A stretch of 64,000 nt of DNA from Candidatus Rubrivivax defluviihabitans (GTDB lineage Bacteria; Pseudomonadota; Gammaproteobacteria; Burkholderiales; Burkholderiaceae_C). Positions 8,655 through 16,622 of this stretch are shown piece after piece. A program made the translations under genes and the position numbers. The notes beneath the pieces were generated by a model. The model did no database searches and was not told the origin of the DNA. It was given only the letters and a program-made list of their open reading frames with translations. How positions within the stretch are numbered: the stretch's first letter is position 1; the number at the start of each line of letters is the position of its first letter. Where the stretch lies: positions 20,645-84,644 of the forward strand of contig JADJMW010000010.1 of assembly GCA_016709385.1 (NCBI GenBank), read 5' to 3'.

Positions 8655-9080
8655 TCAGTCACCTCTGCGTGAGGGCCAGCCACTCGGGAAGCTTGGGCTG
8701 GCGTCGACGTGGCCGCAGCGCACGGCATCGACGGTAGCCAGCAGGTCGGTGGCGATGGCGCGCTTGAGCACGAAGGCGTCGGCACCGGCCCGCAACACGG
8801 CTTCGCGAACACTTTGCTCGTCGTGCACGCTGAGCACGATCACCTTGAGCTCGGGGCAGTCGTGGCGCAGCGCCTGCAACCAGTCCAGCTGGTTGTCGTG
8901 AGCCAGCGAGAGGTCCACCACCGCCATGTCGGGCTGGAGTCGGTTCGCGCCCTCGATCAGCGAAGTCTCGTCGGCCACCATGACCACCGACCCGAACGAG
9001 GTGGCGAGCAGCCCGCGCACGCCTTCGGTGAGGCCATGGTGACGGTCTGCCAGCAGCACACAACTCAGAGACTTCGGCAC
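8655..9080 (-). CDS. Stand-alone response-regulator receiver protein
   Basis: A 141-residue protein consisting of one CheY-like receiver domain. The phospho-acceptor is D56 in MAVVDLSLA, the conserved Ser/Thr is in VLSVHDE, and the conserved Lys is in FVLKRA. The usual N-terminal acidic pair is reduced to a single Asp (ADRHH). There is no helix-turn-helix or other output domain, and the C-terminus is short and basic. A promoter-like box lies 66-134 bp upstream. It probably acts as a phosphorelay or partner-binding protein, perhaps for the kinase at 23.2-24.8 kb; that link is inference. Confidence 0.8.
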   Translation of the reverse strand: MPKSLSCVLLADRHHGLTEGVRGLLATSFGSVVMVADETSLIEGANRLQPDMAVVDLSLAHDNQLDWLQALRHDCPELKVIVLSVHDEQSVREAVLRAGADAFVLKRAIATDLLATVDAVRCGHVDASPSFPSGWPSRRGD

Positions 9081-9145
9081 GGGGCACTCTCGCTTGTCGC
9101 CAGCGGCGTTGGCCGAAGTGCCTCTGGGCCACCGGCTTCGACCGC

Positions 9146-9214
9146 AGGTTAGGCGCTCTGCCTGGCGCCGTGACCTCGAAAGACTACGTGGTGCAGCACC
9201 CGGAAACTACCGGG
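9146..9214 (-). promoter_or_regulatory. Conserved promoter box, copy 1 (upstream of receiver-protein gene)
   Basis: Positions 9171-9214 carry the ~44-bp box shared with 16655-16698 and 22464-22507. Core pieces on the + strand are CGAAAGACTACGTGGTGC and GGAAACTACCGGG. Reading leftwards, a -10-like TAACCT (9146-9151) follows after 19 bp, exactly the spacing seen at copy 3. The receiver-gene ATG is 66 bp further on. The geometry resembles an activator site abutting the -35 region. Confidence 0.6.
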
Positions 9215-9230
9215 ATTGCAAGGCGCTGAG

Positions 9231-9260
9231 TCAGCGCTCGACGACGCCGCGCTTGATCGG
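9231..9260 (-). other. Relic of a LuxR-type response-regulator gene 3' end
   Basis: On the minus strand this short stretch ends in TGA and reads PIKRGVVER before the stop, against AIKHGLVER at the end of the response regulator at 22525. About 23 of 30 bases match. The TGA lies 17 bp from box copy 1, versus 18 bp at the intact gene and copy 3. It looks like the duplicated 3' tip of a regulator gene carried with its neighbouring promoter; no longer frame is open. Confidence 0.4.
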
Positions 9261-9371
9261 CCCGTTCCGGATCAGGCCGTTGGCCCTGGGCCGCTGCCCT
9301 GCGCCGGCTGCCGAGCTGGCGGCTTCGCAACCACCCAGCCCATGAAGATCTGGTAGCCCGGCCTTCTCGTC

Positions 9372-9949
9372 TCAAACCCAGGTAACGTCGACGGCTTTCC
9401 GCGTCGGAATACGGTGGTAGAACTCGGTCGGGTAACCGATCAGGAAGGTTGCATACGGAATTTGTCCTTCCGGCATTCCAAGGACCTTGAGCAGCGGCGG
9501 GTAGGCCCGACTGGCGTAACCGATGCCTTCCGTCCAGCTGGTTCCCAGACCGAGAGTGGTTGCCGCCAGTTGAATATGGGCGATGGCAATCGCGGCCGCC
9601 GGAGGCGCCGTTCGTTCATCCTTGTTGGCCCAGGCCTGGATGATGCAGGGCGCTCCCCTGGAGATCTGGTCACTACCGGCTTCCCAGTTCTTGATGAACA
9701 CCTCCATCTTGGCTTCTTCGTAGAGGCCGGGGTTCGTGTCCTTGGTGTGCTTCATCCAGTCGATCGTCAGTGCAGCGATCTTGCTGACCTTCGCAGGATC
9801 GTTGATCACCAGCCAGCGGAGCACCTGACGATTCCCGCCATGTGGCGCGAAGCGGGCGATATCCAGCAGCTGCAGGATCTTGTCTCTTTCTATCGGTCTG
9901 TTGACGTAGCCGCGAATCGAGCGCCGTGCCATCAGGAACTGCCTGATAT
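9372..9949 (-). pseudogene. Nitroreductase domain: 3' half of an IS-interrupted ferredoxin-nitroreductase gene
   Basis: This part encodes about 190 residues of a nitroreductase-fold (FMN-binding) domain: ARRSIRGYVNRPIERDK at its start, RFAPHGGNRQ (FMN/substrate region) and TTLGLGTSWTEG further on. An ATG at 9932 lets it look like a complete gene. Removing the IS and one 9-bp target copy, however, joins it in frame to the ferredoxin half (PKFDDIRQFLMARRSIRG), giving a 352-residue Tat-exported protein. As it stands the domain is cut from its signal peptide and iron-sulfur module. It could still be made as a cytoplasmic fragment from ATG 9932, but without its own promoter or electron donor. Confidence 0.85.
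9941..9949. repeat. Target-site duplication, left copy
   Basis: The 9-bp word GCCTGATAT sits directly outside the left inverted repeat of the IS and is repeated outside the right end at 11276-11284. A 9- to 12-bp duplication fits the IS4 family. Confidence 0.85.
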
Positions 9950-11275
9950 CACTACTGTCCGGTTAAAAGTTGAACAAAATCAACTGCTTAGCGTCGTCGG
10001 GTGATTCGGTTGTGGACTCATCGGCCTGGAAGGCGCATGAAAGCTGGGTTTTCTCGAACACGGACACCGACAAGATCTGTAGACATGTGTACATCGAGGC
10101 TTCGAGTTGAAGTTCTTTCCTGACGATGGCGATGAGCACATAGGTGGCGACGGCGCACCACACCTGCGTCTTCACGGCGTTCTCGCTGTTGCCCAGGAAG
10201 TGCTTGATCCGCAGATGCTGCTTGATCCACTTGAAGAACAGCTCGACCTGCCAGCGGCTCTTGTAGAGCGCACAGATCGTCAGCGCCGGCAATGCCGTGT
10301 TGTTGGTCAGGAAGACCAGCGTCTTGCCCGACTCGGGGTCCTTGAATCTGATGCGCCGCAGATGCTCGGGGTAATTGCGAACCGGGTAGTAGCCGGTGAG
10401 CATCACGAGCTGATCGCAGATCAAGCCGGTGCTGCGGTCCACGGTGTTCGAGTACACGCCGCGCGTCCATGCCGCGCTTGGCACGGGTCACGAAGAAGGC
10501 GCCGGCCTGATGCAGCCGATGCAGCCGGGTGAAGTCCAGGTACCCGCGGTCCATGACGTAGAACGCGCCGGCCTCGAAGGCCAGCATGTCCAACACGTTT
10601 ACGTCGCCCATCTTGCCGTCGCTGATGTGGATGAAGGCCGGGATGGCCCCGCGCAGGTCCAGCAGCGTGTGCAGCTTGATGGCGGCCTTGGTGGAGCGAA
10701 ACGGCGCCCAGTCGAACAGGCTCAGGCACAGATCGACCGTGCTGGAGTCCAGGGCATAGACGGTGTTGTCCAGCTCGACACCCAGCGACTCGCTGGCGTA
10801 GAGCTTGCGGGCACGACGGATCAGCACGGCCGCAAGGTCCGCCCAGATGCGCCAGTCGCGCGATTCGTTGGCGTCGGCCAGCGTCGAACGCTTGACCGCC
10901 GAACGAAATCCCATCGCGTACAGCTTGGTCGAGTTCGCCGACAGACTGGCCTCGATATCGCGCAGGCTCTCGCGCCACGTCAGCTGCGCGAACGCCATGG
11001 CGCGGAACTGCTCGGCGCACGTCAAGGTGCGCACGCCCGTGTTGCCGCCATGGCGCTGCACGATCCGGGCGAAGCTGGTCCACGGAACGAACTCCATGAC
11101 CTGAGCGAAGAGAGTCTTGCCGACGTACACGCGCATCTCCAGAGGCTGTCAAGCCTGGGAAAGTACGCGGTTTTGGAAGATCGAAGTTCAAGTCGGCACC
11201 AAACCAAATCGGCCGCTATCCCGCACCAATGCTTGCGAATCTGCGCGGGGCGGTCCGTTTAACCGGACAGTAGTG
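9950..11275 (-). mobile_element. IS4-family insertion sequence, 1326 bp
   Basis: The element is bounded by perfect 18-bp inverted repeats, CACTACTGTCCGGTTAAA at 9950-9967 and its complement at 11258-11275. It is flanked by 9-bp direct repeats (9941-9949, 11276-11284). It carries a single DDE transposase gene reading leftwards. The matching target duplication and the exact in-frame restoration of the host gene on removal indicate a recent insertion. Confidence 0.9.
9963..11136 (-). pseudogene. IS4-family DDE transposase (frameshifted)
   Basis: The first frame (from 11136) gives the N-terminal region and the DDE core: LDSSTVDLCLSLFDWAPF with the first Asp, and FYVMDRGYLDF with the second. A one-base shift at about 10458-10466 moves the rest to another frame, which contains VYSNTVDRSTGLICDQ and the IS4 signature Y-x2-R-x3-E-x6-K (YKSRWQVELFFKWIK). 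Correcting one extra base gives 391 codons. The shift may be natural inactivation or sequence error, since similar one-base shifts recur elsewhere in the window. Confidence 0.85.
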
Positions 11276-11284
11276 GCCTGATAT
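11276..11284. repeat. Target-site duplication, right copy
   Basis: GCCTGATAT immediately outside the right inverted repeat, identical to 9941-9949. It codes for part of the D-I-R-Q junction of the interrupted gene. Confidence 0.85.
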
Positions 11285-11765
11285 CATCGAATTTGGGAAT
11301 GAGACGATTGTCGATCGGCTCGCAATCCTCAGGACCCATCGCGCGCTGCTTCAGTGCGCCGGTAGGACAGATGGCCACGCAATGGCCACAGTCGATGCAG
11401 AAGGTCCACGAGTCCGCGGTCGGAACGGGAACCTTGCCTTTGGCGATCAACGCCCCGGGACAACACCGGACGCAAGCGTTGCAATTGATACACAGGCTCT
11501 CATCGATCTTGATGATCGCGTCCATTGTGTAGGCGGTCTTCGAGTAGCTGACCGGCTTATGGTCGCTCATGCCCGCCGCTGCCCCGCTCGGCGCCGCGGC
11601 CTGCACCGGAGCGGCTCCCAAACCCGTGCCCAGCGCCGCCGCGCCGCCTGCCATGACCGCTCCTGTATTGGTCACGAAACTGCGCCGTGAGAGCAGCGCG
11701 GAGTCTTCCATCTTCGTGCTCATGACAGTGCCCGTATCGGTGGATTTCGACGAAGAATTACTCAT
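11276..11765 (-). pseudogene. Tat-exported ferredoxin domain: 5' half of the IS-interrupted ferredoxin-nitroreductase gene
   Basis: The N-terminus carries a twin-arginine signal (LSRRSFVT, then a hydrophobic AVMAGGAAALGTGLG stretch and AQAA-like cleavage region). Two [4Fe-4S] motifs follow, CINCNACVRCCPGAL and CIDCGHCVAICPTGAL. The reading frame continues past the target site into the IS (open to 11259). In the intact gene it ran on into the nitroreductase domain now at 9372-9949. The native product would be an exported flavin enzyme with its own iron-sulfur relay. ATG 11723 (MSTKMED) is a possible shorter start. It is the last gene of the exported-protein block behind the AraC regulator. Confidence 0.85.
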
Positions 11766-11837
11766 GCCTTCACCTCTACTGTTTGATTGCGGCTCAGCTC
11801 GGGCAGTGCCTGCAGCCGACCCGACCGTGGTAATGAC

Positions 11838-12803
11838 TCAATAGTCAGGATCCTGGAACTTCGGTTCGCGGCCCTCGTGAAAGGCCCGGCTGCCCTCGAC
11901 TCGGTCCGGGTGGACCACCGAGCGCCAATGCTGCTCCATCATGATCGTGGCGGCCTGTTCTACGGGTTCGCCCGTTCCCAAAACGACAGCACGCTTGACG
12001 GCCTGTACCGCCGTCGGCGAATTGCTCGCGATGGCCTCAGCGATGCGCAACACCGCGGGCATGAGTTCGGCGCGCGGATAGACTTTATTGACCATGCCGA
12101 GCCGGTATGCCTCTTGGGCGCTGATCGGCTCTCCGGTCATCAGCATCTGCATCGCCATGCCCGGCGGAAGCAGCCGTGGCAGAAAGACCGGCGCGCCGCC
12201 GCCGGCAGACAGGCCAACGATCGCTTCGGGTTGGCCGAAGACCGCGTCGTCCGAAGCGATGATGAAATCCGTACTGATCGCCATCTCGCAGCCACCACCG
12301 TACGCCATCCCGTGGACGGCGGCGATGACCGGCCTGCGCAGCTGGCGCAACGTAAAGAGAAGGCGATCGAAGACCTGACGCTGGCGCAGCCACTGTTCCT
12401 TCGTCATCTCCTTGCGCTGGTACAGGTCGCCGCCGACCGAAAAGGCACGGTCACCCGCCCCGGTGATGACCGCGACGCGCACCGTGGCGCGAGCCGCAAT
12501 CGTTTCCAGCACTTCGGTCAGTGTTGCCGCCAGTTCGGTCGTGATCGCGTTGTCGGCGTGCGGCCGGTTCAGGGTAATGAGCGCCACGCGCCCGCCGGAA
12601 ACGTACTCGACGAGCACGAGCTGGTCAGGCTCGGGTACGTTCAACGGCGCTCGGTAGCCCAGCCTCGCCATTCGCGAAGCGTCCCGGGCTGCCGCGAAAG
12701 CAGTCTTTGACGTTTCAGGCGGCGCAGTCTTGACTTGCGCAACGGCCGGAAGGCCCAGCGCAGCGCACGCTGCCGCCATCGCAAGCTGTCGAATGCCAAT
12801 CAT
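11838..12803 (-). CDS. Enoyl-CoA hydratase/isomerase-family protein with Sec signal peptide
   Basis: A 321-residue crotonase-fold protein. Both oxyanion-hole regions are present (AFSVGGDL and AVHGMAYGGGCEMA). The two glutamates used by enoyl-CoA hydratase are kept, one in GGGCE and one in GQPEAIVG. Unusually, ATG 12803, preceded by GGAGG, opens with a clear signal peptide: MIGIRQLAMAAACAALGLPA then VAQ before the mature chain. Crotonases act on CoA thioesters in the cytoplasm, so an exported one either uses a non-CoA substrate or the leader is not used. Neighbours on the same strand (rhodanese, DszB-like protein, ferredoxin-nitroreductase) are all exported too. Confidence 0.82.
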   Translation of the reverse strand: MIGIRQLAMAAACAALGLPAVAQVKTAPPETSKTAFAAARDASRMARLGYRAPLNVPEPDQLVLVEYVSGGRVALITLNRPHADNAITTELAATLTEVLETIAARATVRVAVITGAGDRAFSVGGDLYQRKEMTKEQWLRQRQVFDRLLFTLRQLRRPVIAAVHGMAYGGGCEMAISTDFIIASDDAVFGQPEAIVGLSAGGGAPVFLPRLLPPGMAMQMLMTGEPISAQEAYRLGMVNKVYPRAELMPAVLRIAEAIASNSPTAVQAVKRAVVLGTGEPVEQAATIMMEQHWRSVVHPDRVEGSRAFHEGREPKFQDPDY

Positions 12804-13054
12804 GAAGTGCCTCCGAGGTGAGTTCGTGCATGGGCGCCTGAGACCCGTCGGCGGTTCCCCTCTCTCACTGGCTAGGCACTGGTGAGACCAGGCAAGCACC
12901 CGGGCATCACACCGCCATCACCACCGGAAAGTCGCGCCGACCATCGGGCCGCTGGGGAAGTCGCCTGCCACGGCGGGCGACCCGGTCGGCTGACCAGGAT
13001 TCGGTGGCCCGCGACCGGTACCGCCTCGGCCGTCACGTTCAGGGCAGCCCGAGG

Positions 13055-13708
13055 CTACTTGGTGACTCCCTCTTCAAGGATGATCTTCTCGGGGTCCAGC
13101 GTGTAGACCCAGGGAGCCGAGTTCTTCCAGCCGTTCTTCATCCGTTTGCCGACGAAGACGCTGTCCGGATCGCTCACCTTGTCGCCCTCCACGCCATCGG
13201 TGACGGTGTAGACGTCCTTCATGCCGGCAGCCGCGAGCAAGTCCACCGCTTTGGCCGAACGGTCACCGGAGCGGCACATCACCAGCAGCGTGTCGCCCGG
13301 CCGGGTGTAGCGTTTCACCTCGTCGACGAACGCCGGGTTGAGCTTCGGGCCGTACTCGGTCTTGCCGTCCTTTCGCGAGTAGGTCACGAAGGCATAGGGG
13401 ATGTTCCATGCCTTCTCGGCGTGGCCGACGAAGGCATATTCCTCCGGGGTCCGCACGTCGATGAGCTTCACCTTGTCGGGCGCGGCCTTCCACATCTCGT
13501 AGGCCTGAGCCGCGGTCACGTAGAGCCCCAGCGTGGTTTGTTTGCCCTTCGGCAACTGGGTGGTCGAGGCCGTGGCCTTCGGGCCCGGGGTTGCGGTCTC
13601 CGCAGCCATCGAAATGCTGCCAACAACCATGAGGGCAGCGGTGAAGACGGTGGCCGGGACGACGCGCGCGAGCCCGCGATACCGGCAACGGTGGGCGTTC
13701 CTGTTCAT
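13055..13708 (-). CDS. Periplasmic single-domain rhodanese
   Basis: A 217-residue protein with an N-terminal signal peptide (hydrophobic VVPATVFTAALMVVGS, cleavage near SMAAE) and one rhodanese domain. IDVRTPEEYAFVGH is the CH2A-like motif, and the active-site loop is C-R-S-G-D-R-S with the catalytic Cys. An insertion around residues 110-135 is typical of exported rhodanese-like proteins. It would move sulfane sulfur or bind thiosulfate, cyanide or persulfide in the periplasm. It lies between the DszB-like gene (90 bp upstream) and the exported crotonase gene, suggesting it handles sulfur released by the former. Confidence 0.87.
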   Translation of the reverse strand: MNRNAHRCRYRGLARVVPATVFTAALMVVGSISMAAETATPGPKATASTTQLPKGKQTTLGLYVTAAQAYEMWKAAPDKVKLIDVRTPEEYAFVGHAEKAWNIPYAFVTYSRKDGKTEYGPKLNPAFVDEVKRYTRPGDTLLVMCRSGDRSAKAVDLLAAAGMKDVYTVTDGVEGDKVSDPDSVFVGKRMKNGWKNSAPWVYTLDPEKIILEEGVTK

Positions 13709-13797
13709 TTTGGTGATTCCTGTTGTGAAGGGAGTTCGCTGGCACAAAGCCAGAAACCCCCGTCGTGATCCGACCCGTCGTATTCCGGTGCCTGCGC

Positions 13798-15075
13798 CTA
13801 TCCGAGGCGCAACTGGGTTCCCTCGGGCAACTTCTCGCCGGACTTCTTCTTCCACTGCTCTTCGATCAACTGCTTGGCGGCCATTTCCAGGAACTCCGGC
13901 GCCGCCCACTTCTGGACGTCGAAGTCGTTCTTGATGTAGCCGTTCTTGAGCATGAAGTCCTTGCCGGTCGTCACGCAAGCCAGGTTCTGCGGCGACAGGT
14001 TGGGCACCATGTCGACGTCCTTGATGCCCTGGTAGGTGTCCTCGGCGTCGCGGTAGAAGGTCTGCCGATCCAGCAGCACCGCCGCCGCCTGCTTGTACTG
14101 GTTGGCCCAGCGCCCGACCTTGATCATCGCCTTCATGTAAGTCACCACGAGTTCGGGGTGCTCGCGCGCCATCACGTCGGTGCAGGTGATTACGGCGGGC
14201 GTATTCGCGACCTGCAGCTTCCAGTCGGCGCGGCGGGACAGGTCCTCGATCATGCGGATCTGGCCGGTGTCCTCCTGCAGGTGCTGGAAGACCTTGCTCT
14301 GGGTGTAGATCGCGTCCACCTTGCCGCTCAGCAAGGCGGTCTCGAGCGGACGGAACGCCAGGTCGCGCTTGTGGTCGCGCGTGGCCCACAGGTCGGTCGG
14401 GTTGATCAGGGGCTCGAGCATCTTCGGATCGTCGTACCAGTCGTCCGGGTACGGGAACTCGACGATCTGCACGTCCTTCATGGTCATGTCGTTGAGCATC
14501 AGCATGCTCTCGATGCCCATGTGTTCCTGGATACGCCACCAGTCGTTCTTGATGGTGTTCAGGCTCTTGGACAGGCCGATCTTCTTGCCCTTCAGGTCCT
14601 TCATGCGCCAGATCGGATCGCCGGCGCGCACGGCCATGCAGCCGCCCTCGTGCACCCAGGTGGCACCCAGCAGCCGCGTGCGGCGGATGTCGGCCTGCAC
14701 GTGGATCGGCGGGTACAGACCGCCGAAGCGGATCAGGTTGTCCTGGTTGTGGATGTAGTGCGGATACCAGTCGGTTTCGCGGCGGCTGCGGAAGTACGAA
14801 TAGTCGATGCCGATCGCCTTGAAGTCGGTCTTGCACCACCCGAGCTCCTGGTCGATGTTGTTGGCCGACACCATCGGGCAGTTGGTGAAGTAGACCTCCT
14901 TCCAGTTCAGCGCGACGGCCTTGCCTTTCTTGGCGCCCGCGCTCGCCTGCTGGGCCTGTGCGGGGGGCGAAGCAAGACCACCGCCTACGGCGGCAAGCCC
15001 GCCGGCTGCTGCGGCGACGGCACCCATGAAGTTGCGGCGGGATGCCAGGCCTGGCTCGTGAGATGGATTGTCCAT
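13798..15075 (-). CDS. Tat-exported DszB-like desulfinase/substrate-binding-fold protein
   Basis: A 425-residue protein with a twin-arginine signal (ASRRNFMGA) and a two-lobe NMT1/TauA fold. It resembles 2'-hydroxybiphenyl-2-sulfinate desulfinase (DszB) at several places: FTNCPMVSA (DszB has SNCPVPNA), LIRFGG-x2-PP, TRLLG, DAIYTQ and KWAAPEFL (DszB has QWAAPEFL). The DszB catalytic residues Cys27, His60 and Arg70 match C66, H106 and R116 here, with the same 10-residue His-Arg spacing. No transporter permease or ATPase gene is nearby, which argues against a plain binding protein. DszB itself is cytoplasmic. ATG 15075 starts just after CAGGACA; the longer frame to 15117 lacks a site. The substrate is unknown. 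Confidence 0.75.
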   Translation of the reverse strand: MDNPSHEPGLASRRNFMGAVAAAAGGLAAVGGGLASPPAQAQQASAGAKKGKAVALNWKEVYFTNCPMVSANNIDQELGWCKTDFKAIGIDYSYFRSRRETDWYPHYIHNQDNLIRFGGLYPPIHVQADIRRTRLLGATWVHEGGCMAVRAGDPIWRMKDLKGKKIGLSKSLNTIKNDWWRIQEHMGIESMLMLNDMTMKDVQIVEFPYPDDWYDDPKMLEPLINPTDLWATRDHKRDLAFRPLETALLSGKVDAIYTQSKVFQHLQEDTGQIRMIEDLSRRADWKLQVANTPAVITCTDVMAREHPELVVTYMKAMIKVGRWANQYKQAAAVLLDRQTFYRDAEDTYQGIKDVDMVPNLSPQNLACVTTGKDFMLKNGYIKNDFDVQKWAAPEFLEMAAKQLIEEQWKKKSGEKLPEGTQLRLG

Positions 15076-15141
15076 GATGTGTCCTGAAAAGATGAAGGGA
15101 AGCATTCCGGGCAGCATGAACCATCATCGCGCCCCGAATTC

Positions 15142-15200
15142 GATTGAAATTGTGGTCTTCACGGCGGCGCTAGGATTGACTTGTTTTGACATCAGATTGA
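15142..15200. promoter_or_regulatory. Candidate AraC-type operator in the divergent promoter
   Basis: Three direct copies of GATTGA start at 15142, 15174 and 15195, i.e. spaced 32 and 21 bp, close to three and two helical turns. They fill the gap between the DszB-like gene (leftward) and the AraC-type gene (rightward). AraC-family sites are commonly direct repeats on one helix face about 21 bp apart. Confidence 0.45.
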
Positions 15201-15204
15201 TCAT

Positions 15205-16296
15205 TTGAAACTTCTGGCCCCGAAAGCCTTGATCCAGCACAACGACGCGCCATTGCCTCTTGCGAAGCGCCCCCGCGCGCCCGCTGAGCATGAACCCGCC
15301 ACAGTCCGCATCGGACCGATCTGCGCGGTGCCGGAGGTCCTTCGCAGCCTGGGCCAGGATCCGGCCGTGGTTCTCGGGGAGATCGGCATCGATCCCCGGC
15401 TGTTCGATGATCCGGACAACCTCGTCTCGTATGCGGCGAGGGCGCGCATCCTCGGCCACTGCGCGGCGAGGACCGGTTGCCGACACTTCGGCCTGCTGAT
15501 CGGCGAGCGGGGTGGCCTGCAGGGCTTCGGCATCGTCGGTCTGCTCGTCAAATACTCGACCGACGTCGCAACCGCATTGCAGCGGCTGGTCGGGTTCCTT
15601 CACCTGCACGTGCGCGGTGCGGGAGTCGCCCTTTCGGTTGCGGGCGACCTGGCCACGTTGCGGTACGACATTCTTCAGCCCGACGTCGAAGCGGTCGACC
15701 AACTCGGCGAAGCCGCCGTGGCGACCATGTTTCAGATCCTGCGCGGCCTGTGCGGTGGCGACTGGCGGCCGATCGAAGTCAGGCTGGCCCACCGGGCGCC
15801 GCCCGATCTGCGGCCTTACCGCAGATACTTCGGTGTGACGCCGGCCTTCGATGCGGCCGAGTACGCCGTGGTGTTCAAGGCGAGTTGGCTCGACCAACCC
15901 GTGCCGCAGGGTGACCCCGAGCTGATCCGGCTGCTGCAACAACACGTGCTCGCGCTGGAGACGAAGCACGAGGGCAACCTGGTGGCGCAGGTTCGTGCCG
16001 TCCTTCGAGGGGCCATCCTCGCAGGTCACGCAGGCGAAGAGCAGGTTGCCGCTATGCTGTCGCTGCACAAGCGCAGGCTGCACCGCCGGCTCGTCGCTGA
16101 AGGAACGCAGTTCCGCGCGCTCGACGCCGAGTGCCGATACGAAATCGCCCGGCAACTTCTCGAGCACTCGGCGTTGGCGATCGCCCAGATCGCCCAGACG
16201 CTCGGGTATGCGGAGGCCAGCGTCTTTAACCGAGCCTTCCGCCGCTGGTCGGGCACGACGCCGACGCGCTGGCGCGAGCAGCATAGCCGGGGCTGA
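15205..16296 (+). CDS. AraC/OruR-family transcriptional regulator
   Basis: A 363-residue regulator with an N-terminal arabinose-binding-type domain (about 45-230; VVLGEIGIDPRLFDDPDN is characteristic of the OruR/ArgR-like subgroup). A C-terminal double helix-turn-helix (about 260-355) ends FNRAFRRWSGTTPTRWR. It is divergent from the exported-protein genes and so is their likely activator. The open frame starts with TTG 15205 and no in-frame ATG follows for a long way, so the true start is uncertain. It is a paralogue of the regulator at 29025-30068 (shared SLFDDPDN/RLFDDPDN, RAFRRWSGTTP). Confidence 0.88.
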   Translation: MKLLAPKALIQHNDAPLPLAKRPRAPAEHEPATVRIGPICAVPEVLRSLGQDPAVVLGEIGIDPRLFDDPDNLVSYAARARILGHCAARTGCRHFGLLIGERGGLQGFGIVGLLVKYSTDVATALQRLVGFLHLHVRGAGVALSVAGDLATLRYDILQPDVEAVDQLGEAAVATMFQILRGLCGGDWRPIEVRLAHRAPPDLRPYRRYFGVTPAFDAAEYAVVFKASWLDQPVPQGDPELIRLLQQHVLALETKHEGNLVAQVRAVLRGAILAGHAGEEQVAAMLSLHKRRLHRRLVAEGTQFRALDAECRYEIARQLLEHSALAIAQIAQTLGYAEASVFNRAFRRWSGTTPTRWREQHSRG

Positions 16297-16360
16297 CTTG
16301 CACATCGCACTCAGCGCAACCGGCACTGGCGAACCAACAGGTCCGGCGCAATGGTGCGGG

Positions 16361-16528
16361 TCAAATGGCGCCGGCGCCGAGGTCGCCCTGGCGCGACGGC
16401 ACCATGCACCTCGCAGTGTTGGCGCTGGAGTTGACACAGCGGCTGGCGGGGCGAGTTCCCCGCGCGCGCCCGCGCCGGTCCTGTCGTTTCCCGAGTCTGC
16501 TCCCGCCAATGATGTCAGCTTTGTGCAT
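16361..16528 (-). other. Possible small ORF or transcript downstream of promoter box copy 2
   Basis: The gap 16297-16713 has no convincing gene. A 55-codon frame opens with MHKADIIGGSRLGKRQ, then becomes Arg-rich and low in information, with only a weak ribosome site. It lies about 95 bp downstream of box copy 2 in the direction the box points. It may be a small protein, a gene remnant or simply untranslated RNA. Confidence 0.25.
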
Positions 16529-16622
16529 GGCGATTCGATGACCTGACGGGCAGCTGAGGGTCGTAGGGGTCGTGAAGAACCCCTCGACATGCCGCCCGAC
16601 AGCAGACACCCGGTCTCGCCGA

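Noticed and set aside
9201..9214. Reading the CCCGG-AAACTA-CCGGG part of the repeated box as a terminator hairpin
   Set aside because: The stem is only 5 bp, is broken in copy 3, and no T-run follows in either direction. The fixed -10-like spacing fits a promoter better.
13798..15075. Calling the DszB-like protein simply an ABC transporter substrate-binding protein
   Set aside because: The fold is shared, but the Cys-His-Arg set matches DszB and no permease or ATPase gene lies within the region. Kept only as the alternative.
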